NCBI GenBank assembly: GCA_037132395.1
Contig: JBAXPC010000028.1
Coordinates: 1-8,561, forward strand
From: SICB01 sp037132395
GTDB taxonomy: Bacteria; Patescibacteriota; Saccharimonadia; CAILAD01; BJGX01
Direction: 5' to 3'
DNA: 8,561 nucleotides
A program made the translations under genes and the position numbers. Under the pieces are notes generated by a model. It was given only the letters and a program-made list of their open reading frames with translations. It was not told where the DNA came from and did no database searches. The first letter of the stretch is position 1; each line of letters begins with the position of its first letter. Shown piece after piece: positions 1 through 4,814 of this stretch.

Positions 1-10
1 GTGGTAAGAT
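1..10 (+). promoter_or_regulatory. Extended -10 promoter, left-truncated
   Basis: The window opens inside the recurrent promoter element: GTGGTAAGAT, that is TG, one base, then a TAAGAT -10 hexamer at 5-10. The GC-rich left half lies outside the window. A transcript would start near base 17, leaving a leader of about 19 bases before the ATG at 36. A TATAAT at 32-37 overlaps that ATG and could instead be a -10 serving the in-frame ATG at 48. The promoter role is inferred from the same motif recurring before other genes in the window. Confidence 0.55.
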
Positions 11-35
11 ACGACCATAAAAGGTATTAACTATA

Positions 36-1034
36 ATGTTGCCGCTGATGCGTAAATCACAATACAAAAACAAGACGCGCGGTATGCTCGTGGGGCTGGC
101 AACCGGCGATGCCCTGGGTGCGCCAGTCGAATTTGGGCACAATTCGGCGAGTATTCGTGCCAACTGGGACGGCCTGATGCAAGACCACCGTATCCCCAAG
201 GGGCACTATACAGACGACACAGCCATGGCACTTTGCCTGGCAGACAGCCTGCTCGAATGTGGTGGCTACAATTCGTACGATGTTATGGACAAATATTTGA
301 AATGGACAACCCAAGGCTACAGAGATAGTCAAAATAAACCCGCCGCCGATATAGGTATACAAACCGCCCATGCCATAGAGTTTTTCTCCAATACACCTGT
401 AATACCAACATATAGAGAACGGCTTACTAGCGCAGGCAACGGTGGGATCATGCGAATGGCCCCAGTTGTTATTGTTAGCTATGACGAGCCCATAGATAAA
501 ACCATGAACCTAGCCAGGCTTTCTTCAAGAGAGACCCACTACTCATATGAGGCAGATGCCGGGGCAGAGATTTTTGGCGCAATGTTGCACCGCGCACTAA
601 CTGGTGACGATAAGCGAGAGGTCGTCAATGTCGCTAGCCTCACTACTGGTGAATACTACAATAGCGTCCTGCAGAGAGTCGCAGAAGCCTACAATAAAGA
701 TTACGAACCTAAGCTTCTTGATCTGGGCGGCTATGTTGTAGACGCCCTTAAAGTCGCCGTCTGGGGATTTTTACATTTTGATAGTTTTGAGGATGGCATG
801 ATTGCAGTTATTGGGCTTGGCGGTGATACCGACACAAATGCCGCCATCTATGGGCAGTTAGCTGGCGCGTACTACGGCCTTGAGGCAATACCAGCTAAAT
901 GGCTAAGCGAACTCTATATGCGTGATGAAATGATAGAGCTGGCAGATAGACTCGCACAAGAGCGGCCGAGTAATGTTATTCAAACCCGCTTCGAAGAAGA
1001 TGCCGAGCACTTTGTGGAATTAGCAATCGATTAG
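36..1034 (+). CDS. ADP-ribosylglycohydrolase (DraG/ARH family)
   Basis: Removes ADP-ribose from modified proteins or other molecules, probably in the cytosol as a Mg-dependent enzyme. The family hallmarks are visible in order: GLATGDALGAPVEFG at residues 20-34; the metal-binding TDDT at 59-62; GNGGIMRMAP in the middle; and the C-terminal GGDTDTN at 262-268, whose two aspartates complete the dinuclear metal site. The length, 332 residues, is normal for the family and the frame is intact. The start at 36 is preceded by AAAGG at a long distance. The in-frame ATG at 48 is an equal alternative and would remove only four residues. No ADP-ribosyltransferase is encoded nearby, so the substrate cannot be inferred. 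It ends two bases before the next promoter element, with no terminator visible. Confidence 0.93.
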   Translation: MLPLMRKSQYKNKTRGMLVGLATGDALGAPVEFGHNSASIRANWDGLMQDHRIPKGHYTDDTAMALCLADSLLECGGYNSYDVMDKYLKWTTQGYRDSQNKPAADIGIQTAHAIEFFSNTPVIPTYRERLTSAGNGGIMRMAPVVIVSYDEPIDKTMNLARLSSRETHYSYEADAGAEIFGAMLHRALTGDDKREVVNVASLTTGEYYNSVLQRVAEAYNKDYEPKLLDLGGYVVDALKVAVWGFLHFDSFEDGMIAVIGLGGDTDTNAAIYGQLAGAYYGLEAIPAKWLSELYMRDEMIELADRLAQERPSNVIQTRFEEDAEHFVELAID

Positions 1035-1035
1035 T

Positions 1036-1053
1036 CCCGCCGCGTGGTAAGAT
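1036..1053 (+). promoter_or_regulatory. Extended -10 promoter for the small ORF and GNAT gene
   Basis: Contains CCCGCCGCG followed by TGGTAAGAT, with the -10 hexamer TAAGAT at 1048-1053 and the extended TG. It begins one base after the stop codon of the glycohydrolase. The usual spacing puts the transcript start near 1060, which is also the first ATG, so the message may be leaderless. Only the right half of the 29-bp core found elsewhere is present. Confidence 0.6.
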
Positions 1054-1059
1054 GAAAAT

Positions 1060-1176
1060 ATGAAACATAACATCAAGCACATCTGGATTGATATGCAGAG
1101 TAGTGTTGATTTTGTAAGAACACCAGGCATGAAGGGGATTTGCTATAAAGACTTTGTGAAAAATAATGACAAATAA
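1060..1176 (+). CDS. Small 38-residue ORF overlapping the GNAT start
   Basis: An unrecognised small frame beginning MKHNIKHIWIDMQ and ending KDFVKNNDK. It starts about seven bases after the -10 hexamer, so if expressed it would be read from a leaderless message; no Shine-Dalgarno is possible. It overlaps the acetyltransferase by 11 bases in another frame: that gene's ATG at 1166 lies just before this frame's TAA at 1174. Such an overlap suits translational coupling, which matters because the GNAT gene has no visible ribosome binding site. It has no signal peptide, membrane segment or known motif. It could be a leader peptide, a real small protein, the remnant of a longer gene, or chance. Confidence 0.4.
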   Translation: MKHNIKHIWIDMQSSVDFVRTPGMKGICYKDFVKNNDK

Positions 1177-1618
1177 TTTACCTCAAATTGAAAAAGTTGC
1201 TGAAGTTAGTGAGCAGCTCGCCATAGAACTCGGTGCACTAATGCCCGAGTTGTCTGATAGCTTACCAAGTGATTCCATTGACCTAGGCTTGCTTGCTGCA
1301 ATTATTGATTCGCCTGATAGAGATTTATTCGTTGCCAGAGTCAATGGAAAGCTTGTAGGTTCGGCAGTTATGAACCTCATTTCATTTACATCAGGCAAAA
1401 AGGCCTGGCTGGAAGATTTCGTAGTTTCTTCTGACGAGTCCATCAGAGATACTGGAGTCGGGTACTCGCTCTGGCAAGAGATTGTTGTATGGTCGAGTGA
1501 GCGAAAAGCCCCATTGGAATTCACATCTGCAGCTACCCGTAAAAAGGCACATGAGTTCTACCATAGACAGGGGGCCTTTATAAAACCAACATCAGTTTTT
1601 CGCTATGAACTAGAGTAA
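1166..1618 (+). CDS. GNAT-family N-acetyltransferase
   Basis: Transfers an acetyl group from acetyl-CoA to an amine; the substrate is unknown. The 150-residue length and layout fit a single GNAT domain. A beta strand pair FVARVNGKLVGSAVM (55-69) precedes motif A, with the strand LEDFVV (82-87) and the CoA pyrophosphate loop R94-D-T-G97-V-G99, an exact match to R/Q-x-x-G-x-G. Motif B follows as a strand and helix with AHEFYHRQGAF (128-138), the usual A-x-x-F-Y-x-x-x-G-F pattern. The start at 1166 has no Shine-Dalgarno. It overlaps the end of the upstream 38-codon frame, suggesting coupled translation from the promoter at 1036-1053. The acidic N-terminal 45 residues may help select substrate. 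Confidence 0.87.
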   Translation: MTNNLPQIEKVAEVSEQLAIELGALMPELSDSLPSDSIDLGLLAAIIDSPDRDLFVARVNGKLVGSAVMNLISFTSGKKAWLEDFVVSSDESIRDTGVGYSLWQEIVVWSSERKAPLEFTSAATRKKAHEFYHRQGAFIKPTSVFRYELE

Positions 1619-1654
1619 ATTTGGCTCTCATTCAAACCCTCAAGATTCATCGCC

Positions 1655-1746
1655 CTACTATAACTGCCGCCCGCCGCGTGGTAAGACCGGCCCAACAGCT
1701 TGACATCGACTCGCCCCGAGCCTAGACTTGGTGGTATCTGGTAACA
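1655..1746 (+). repeat. 92-bp regulatory repeat, copy A
   Basis: Gapless match to 3991-4082 with only about nine differences over 92 bases, including a 43-base block with no mismatch (1689-1731 region up to the -10 box). It holds, in order, the 29-bp promoter core, a weakened -10 (TAAGAC, 1682-1687), a canonical promoter, and the block GTGGTATCTGGTAACA, which lies around and after the predicted transcript start. Sequence on both sides diverges. No target-site duplication or terminal inverted repeat marks it as a mobile element. It looks like a duplicated control region placed before two unrelated genes. Confidence 0.85.
1700..1728 (+). promoter_or_regulatory. Consensus sigma-70-type promoter with spacer dyad (copy A)
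   Basis: A perfect -35 TTGACA at 1700-1705, a 17-base spacer and a -10 TAGACT at 1723-1728. The transcript should start near 1735. The spacer contains the inverted repeat CTCG-CCC-CGAG, where a repressor or activator could bind; that role is inference. It serves the 53-residue gene at 1833 after a leader of about 98 bases. Confidence 0.72.
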
Positions 1747-1810
1747 TCAACACTGATTTGCGCCAGATGCCATAAATGGCCACTCAAAATGAGTAGTCTG
1801 CAGACACTAG
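1733..1810 (+). promoter_or_regulatory. Structured leader of the 53-residue gene
   Basis: The untranslated leader can fold. GGTATCTGG at 1733-1741 pairs with CCAGATGCC at 1763-1771 (nine pairs, one G-T), with a 21-base loop. ACTCA-AAA-TGAGT forms a second small hairpin just downstream, followed by the 10-base palindrome GTCTGCAGAC. No T-run follows, so it is not an obvious terminator, and it matches no riboswitch that I recognise. The left arm of the first stem lies in the part shared with copy B; the right arm does not. Confidence 0.4.
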
Positions 1811-1832
1811 ACCCGCTGGGGAGGTGAAAAAT

Positions 1833-1994
1833 ATGGCTGGTAAACCATGGTATAAGTCAGGCCAAAAGCCTGCACAGGGGAGCAAGGCCTCTTCAACTAA
1901 GAAGTCGAGCTCGTCGAGTGGCTCCAAGAAACAGAGCAACAGCTCTCATGGGACCGAACGTAAGTCAACACGAGGTGGCAACTACGGCCGCTAA
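1833..1994 (+). CDS. Small basic Ser/Lys-rich protein, 53 residues
   Basis: Starts MAGKPWYKSG and ends STRGGNYGR. The middle is almost entirely Ser, Lys, Gln, Asn and Gly, strongly basic and likely disordered. It has no hydrophobic segment and no signal peptide. A very good ribosome binding site, GGGGAGGTG at 1818-1826, sits seven bases before the ATG, and a strong promoter and structured leader precede it. That is good evidence for a real, well-expressed gene despite its size. The composition suits a nucleic-acid-binding or ribosome-associated small protein, but no family is recognised and the role is unknown. It is followed by a 17-bp hairpin. Confidence 0.75.
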   Translation: MAGKPWYKSGQKPAQGSKASSTKKSSSSSGSKKQSNSSHGTERKSTRGGNYGR

Positions 1995-2002
1995 GTGCAC
2001 TA

Positions 2003-2040
2003 GTGTTAGTGTGGGGTAGAATACTATCCCACGCTAACAC
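2003..2040 (+). terminator. 17-bp stem-loop after the 53-residue gene
   Basis: An arm from GTGTTAGTGTGGGG to TAG (2003-2019) pairs with the arm at 2024-2040 over 17 base pairs with two G-T pairs, closed by an AATA loop. It begins eight bases after the stop codon, the right place for a terminator. It lacks a T-run, since AT-rich sequence ATTAATATTT follows. The hairpin also contains a -10-like TAGAAT at 2017-2022, so it could be involved in starting the M16 gene. The structure is certain; its role as terminator is likely but not proven. Confidence 0.65.
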
Positions 2041-2042
2041 AT

Positions 2043-2048
2043 TAATAT
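2043..2048 (+). promoter_or_regulatory. Possible -10 box for the M16 gene
   Basis: TAATAT at 2043-2048 would place transcription about at the ATG at 2056, a leaderless arrangement like that at 1060. The alternative -10 is TAGAAT at 2017-2022 inside the hairpin. No convincing -35 stands before either box and no Shine-Dalgarno precedes the ATG. This is a weak call. Confidence 0.25.
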
Positions 2049-2055
2049 TTAATAT

Positions 2056-3351
2056 ATGAAACACACCCTACACACAACCAAACTCATTAACGGCGCCGAG
2101 ATACTTTTTGTAAATGTACCCGGTAGCACGAGCTACTATTTTAATACCATAGTAAACGCTGGCTATAACTATGCCACCAAAGATAAATATGAGCTACCTC
2201 ACCTTCTGGAGCATCTGGCTTTTGAGGGTAGTACGAACTATCCAAAATCTGGCCAAATGGCCTACCAACTCGAAAAACTCGGCGGCTGGTATAATGCCTA
2301 CACTAGCGAGCAAAATATACGCTATTTTTTGGTGGGCAGTATTAATGATTACAAAAAAATAACCGAGCTTGGCCTGGAGCAATATGTGCACCCGCTATTT
2401 AGGCAAAAAAATATCGATGAACAAAAAAGCGTGGTCGAGCGTGAATTTAAGCGTAACATTGATGACGACGGCAGAAGAGTCCGTAACCTGAGCTATAGTC
2501 GCATGTTCCCCGATAAACCCTCATTTGCCAAAGATCGAATCGCCACACTAAAAAACATTACTAAAGCTGATATCGAGAGCTACTACAAGGCCACGCACAC
2601 GCAAGCTAACACTAAATATGTTATTTCTGGCGACCTTAATAAAGCAAGGCAAGCTACTATCGTGAGGCTCATAGAGCAGAGTGTAACTAGCTTGCCAGTA
2701 GGCGAGAGGCTTAATGAGCTACATCATTTTAACGAAGGTTCATTTAGGAGTATCGATTTGCTCTCAAGTAAGCTAAAAGGTCAGCTGCATTTTAGCCTCT
2801 CATTTGCTAAAACTAAGTACGATGAAAGTATCGGCTATCGTGCTGCCTGTAGTGTTGCTTTTGCTATCTATAATCAAGGGAATAGCTCACGCATTTTTAT
2901 AAAATCTCGCGAGGCAGGGCTGGCTTACACCGTAACAAGCGATATATACAATGGTCGGGATTATAGCGAAGCTTATGTAATCGAAAAAACCGACCCGCAC
3001 TTAGCAGCCAGGCTGTTTGAACTTTGCATTAAGGAGCTTGTGGATATTACTAAGGGCAACTTCAGCCCTGCAGAATTAGAGCGAGCGATTGGCTACCAAG
3101 CTGGAGAATACGATACCGAGTACGAGACATCGCGCGATTTAGCCGACTGGTACGGGCCGATGTTTGCAGATGATGAGGCTATGTATTCGCCAGCAGACTT
3201 TTCGGCGGCAATTCGAAAAATCCGCAAGCAAGATGTAGTAAAAGTGTTAGCCAGCTTCGTCAAGAAAGACAACTGGCTGGTATCGCTGGTGGGGCACGGC
3301 GCTGAGACCCTGAAACCTAGCTTTGAAGAGATAATTGTTAAGTATTTATAA
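2056..3351 (+). CDS. M16-family zinc metallopeptidase
   Basis: An insulinase/pitrilysin-type peptidase that degrades peptides. The inverted zinc motif HLLEH (H49, E52, H53) is followed by the third zinc ligand E130 in VVERE, exactly 76 residues after H53, as in pitrilysin. The C-terminal half has the conserved Arg-Tyr pair in KSREAGLAYTV (R285, Y291), used in substrate positioning in this family. The length of 431 residues fits the two-domain half-size (M16B/C-like) proteins, which usually act as dimers. Often two M16 genes stand side by side with one inactive; here there is one copy with both sites intact, so a homodimer is the simplest reading. No signal peptide is seen, so it is likely cytosolic. 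No ribosome binding site precedes the ATG. Confidence 0.92.
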   Translation: MKHTLHTTKLINGAEILFVNVPGSTSYYFNTIVNAGYNYATKDKYELPHLLEHLAFEGSTNYPKSGQMAYQLEKLGGWYNAYTSEQNIRYFLVGSINDYKKITELGLEQYVHPLFRQKNIDEQKSVVEREFKRNIDDDGRRVRNLSYSRMFPDKPSFAKDRIATLKNITKADIESYYKATHTQANTKYVISGDLNKARQATIVRLIEQSVTSLPVGERLNELHHFNEGSFRSIDLLSSKLKGQLHFSLSFAKTKYDESIGYRAACSVAFAIYNQGNSSRIFIKSREAGLAYTVTSDIYNGRDYSEAYVIEKTDPHLAARLFELCIKELVDITKGNFSPAELERAIGYQAGEYDTEYETSRDLADWYGPMFADDEAMYSPADFSAAIRKIRKQDVVKVLASFVKKDNWLVSLVGHGAETLKPSFEEIIVKYL

Positions 3352-3404
3352 TAGGGCAGTTTAGACCCACTAACAAACCCCTAGAATTCACAGCCCTACT
3401 ATAA
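3347..3404 (+). terminator. Imperfect inverted repeat at the end of the M16 gene
   Basis: TTATAATAGGGCAG at 3347-3360, spanning the stop codon, pairs with CAGCCCTACTATAA at 3391-3404 at 12 of 14 positions, with a loop of about 30 bases. The right arm is the left half of the next promoter core. Folding of the M16 transcript would therefore involve the next gene's promoter sequence. No T-run follows. It may act as a terminator or 3-prime end protector; the role is inferred. Confidence 0.4.
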
Positions 3405-3428
3405 CTGCCGCCCGCCGCGTGGTAAAAT
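3396..3428 (+). promoter_or_regulatory. Full 29-bp core with extended -10 promoter
   Basis: The complete recurrent core runs from CTACTATAACTGCC to GCGTGGTA (3396-3424), with the -10 hexamer TAAAAT at 3423-3428 preceded by TGG. No TTGACA-like -35 is present; the conserved CTACTATAAC falls where a -35 box would be. The transcript should start near 3435, about 54 bases before the gene at 3489. Confidence 0.65.
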
Positions 3429-3488
3429 AAGGGCAATAAAAGCACTATAATCAAGAATGCACCGCCGGTAATTTTAGAAAGGTAGCAA

Positions 3489-3908
3489 ATGGATATTTCT
3501 CAGATTGATTTAGATAATTTAAAAAGCGAGTCGCCACGCGATGATTATCTGATAGAGCTAATGACTCAGGCATTACGTGATGAAATACAATGCACAATAG
3601 CGTATGTAAGCATCGACGCTATAGAGCCATTTTCTGATTTTGTACCAACTATTACAACAGGCTATAGAGATTATTTCATAGAAGAACTTTCAAAGGACAC
3701 ACCGCCCCCGCTTTGGCTATATGCTAAAGCTGGCAAGCTGATTATGAGCGACAACTACTACGCCTACACTATGTATAAAGAACTAAAACTTGAGCTCGTA
3801 AGCTGTTTGGTACTAGGGGACAAACCAGAAATAAAAGGGGTATTTTATGGTGAAAATTATTATATTGGGCCTGATAGTAATCTAAAATTGCAAGTAATAG
3901 AAGACTAG
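3489..3908 (+). CDS. Hypothetical protein, possible divergent ParB/Srx-like fold
   Basis: A 139-residue acidic, soluble protein that I do not recognise with certainty. The pattern from about residue 38 recalls ParB/sulfiredoxin-type N-domains: a strand with IAYVSIDAIEP, a helix with YFIEELSK, then PPPLWLYAKAGKLIMSDNYYAYTMYKEL and SCLVLGD. In ParB-like proteins the turn after the strand reads D-G-x-H-R; here it is SDNYYA, so the usual nucleotide-binding residues would be missing. This likeness is inference from pattern only. The start has AAAGG (3477-3481) seven bases upstream and its own promoter. No partner gene is evident: the next gene has its own control region. The 139-residue frame is intact. 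Confidence 0.75.
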   Translation: MDISQIDLDNLKSESPRDDYLIELMTQALRDEIQCTIAYVSIDAIEPFSDFVPTITTGYRDYFIEELSKDTPPPLWLYAKAGKLIMSDNYYAYTMYKELKLELVSCLVLGDKPEIKGVFYGENYYIGPDSNLKLQVIED

Positions 3909-3990
3909 GGCAGTGCGCTCGCAGAATACTTCAAGTATAGGCTAAAACACACTAGCTAACCCACACCCCCAACCCCCAGAATTCACAGAC

Positions 3991-4082
3991 TTACTATATC
4001 TGCCACCAGCCGCGTGGTACTACCGGCCCAACAGCTTGACATCGACTCGCCCCGAGCCTAGACTGAGTGGTATCTGGTAACA
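3991..4082 (+). repeat. 92-bp regulatory repeat, copy B
   Basis: Second copy of the block at 1655-1746. The left core has drifted (TATATCTGCCACCAGCC where copy A has TATAACTGCCGCCCGCC) and its -10 is degraded to TACTAC (4018-4023). The downstream promoter and the GTGGTATCTGGTAACA segment are unchanged. The 261-base gap 3909-4169 holds this copy, the leader structure after it, and C-rich sequence before it; I see no gene in it. Confidence 0.85.
4036..4064 (+). promoter_or_regulatory. Consensus sigma-70-type promoter with spacer dyad (copy B)
   Basis: TTGACA at 4036-4041, a 17-base spacer and TAGACT at 4059-4064, identical to copy A including the CTCG-CCC-CGAG dyad. The transcript should start near 4071. 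The identical operator-like spacer suggests that this operon and the 53-residue gene answer to the same regulator. Confidence 0.72.
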
Positions 4083-4148
4083 GAGGCACCTTACAGCTCC
4101 TAGCGCTACTTATAGTAGTAGTGCCAATGCGTCAGCCAGGTGCTTTTT
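4071..4148 (+). ncRNA. Structured leader or small RNA ending in a T-run
   Basis: Starting at the predicted transcript start, TCTG-GTAA-CAGA (4073-4084) forms a hairpin with a GNRA loop. GCACCT at 4086-4091 pairs with AGGTGC at 4138-4143. Inside it GCGCTACT (4103-4110) pairs with AGTAGTGC (4117-4124), eight pairs with one G-T. The outer stem is followed directly by TTTTT (4144-4148). The whole could be an attenuator in the leader of the following gene or a free small RNA of about 78 bases. No known RNA family is recognised. The outer stem is only six pairs, so termination would be partial at best. Confidence 0.4.
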
Positions 4149-4169
4149 GCTTGTGCTTTAAACAGCTAG

Positions 4170-4760
4170 ATGGCCATAAGAATATTCGAAACCCTACTAC
4201 AATTGGAGTTGATGGGTATGAGAGAGCCAAAGTTCACTGATAGGAAGTATAGGTTGTTAATGAAGCACCAACGAGGCGATGCCTTTGCTGCTGACTATAA
4301 TGCTTGGAAAAAAGAGCAGATGGCCGAAGCTCTTGCAAGGAGTACACGAGAGGCGCATCGCCAAGTTGCGGTAGCGAAACAACACCAAAAAGATGCTGCC
4401 AAAGCGGCCGAGCATACTAAGTGGCAAGCCGACAAGGATGCTGCGGTAGCGAAACAACACCAAAAAGATGCTGCCAAAGCGGCCGAGCGTGCCGAGTGGC
4501 AAGCTGGTAAAGATGCTGCACTGGCTCGTGCAGCAGCCAATAACGCCCGCAAGGCTGAAGAAGCTAAAGCTAAATGGGAGACCCAGAACGTTACAGCAGG
4601 TATTAGGACTAAGGTTAAGTCTGGCGAGAACCATGATTCTGGTGGCACTCCACAGACCGAATTCATAATCGCGAGGCGAGACGGCTCTGGGCATGACCAC
4701 TTAGCAATTAACGATAGAGGCGAGACCACAAGCCATACATCGCGGCCTGAAGATAAATAG
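4170..4760 (+). CDS. Charged helical repeat protein, unknown function
   Basis: A 196-residue soluble protein, not recognised. Residues from about 45 to 145 are rich in Ala, Lys, Glu and Gln and should form a long helix or coiled coil. It contains a 25-residue tandem repeat (67-91 and 92-116) with the unit beginning AVAKQHQKDAAKAAE. The C-terminal 55 residues change character to a polar Gly/His/Asp/Thr region (RRDGSGHDHLAINDRGE). It has no signal peptide or membrane segment. The start at 4170 has no Shine-Dalgarno. ATG 4218 has GGAG (4205-4208) nine bases upstream and may be the real start, giving 180 residues; I list the longest frame. It is followed after 54 bases by a second gene without a clear promoter, so the two are probably one operon. 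Confidence 0.75.
   Translation: MAIRIFETLLQLELMGMREPKFTDRKYRLLMKHQRGDAFAADYNAWKKEQMAEALARSTREAHRQVAVAKQHQKDAAKAAEHTKWQADKDAAVAKQHQKDAAKAAERAEWQAGKDAALARAAANNARKAEEAKAKWETQNVTAGIRTKVKSGENHDSGGTPQTEFIIARRDGSGHDHLAINDRGETTSHTSRPEDK
4368..4517 (+). repeat. 75-bp in-frame tandem duplication
   Basis: Two units, 4368-4442 and 4443-4517. The first 46 bases of each are identical (starting GCGGTAGCGAAACAACACC), while the last third differs. Identical codons over such a stretch point to recent duplication or gene conversion. The unit is 25 codons, keeping the frame. Confidence 0.9.
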
Positions 4761-4814
4761 CTTTATTAACCTGGTCCGTTGTAAAACTGACTGATTTTTA
4801 TTAATGGAGGTATT

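Noticed and set aside
57..371. Minus-strand frames opposite the glycohydrolase.
   Set aside because: They overlap well-conserved catalytic motifs of the plus-strand gene and show no coding features.
2171..2391. Short frames in other phases inside the M16 gene (2171-2362 plus, 2194-2391 minus).
   Set aside because: They fall on the zinc-site region of the M16 peptidase, whose frame is clearly the coding one.
1655..4082. The two 92-bp copies as ends of a composite mobile element.
   Set aside because: They are direct repeats with no transposase between them and no terminal inverted repeats or target duplications. The genes between them look like ordinary single-promoter units. Recombination between them remains possible.
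4468..4668. Short plus-strand frame inside the helical repeat gene.
   Set aside because: Out-of-phase reading of the same repeat, with no start signal.
4257..4729. Two long minus-strand open frames opposite the helical repeat gene (4257-4700 and 4295-4729).
   Set aside because: They are shadows of the Ala/Lys-rich repeat on the plus strand. They carry the same tandem repeat in antisense and have no ribosome binding site or recognisable domain.
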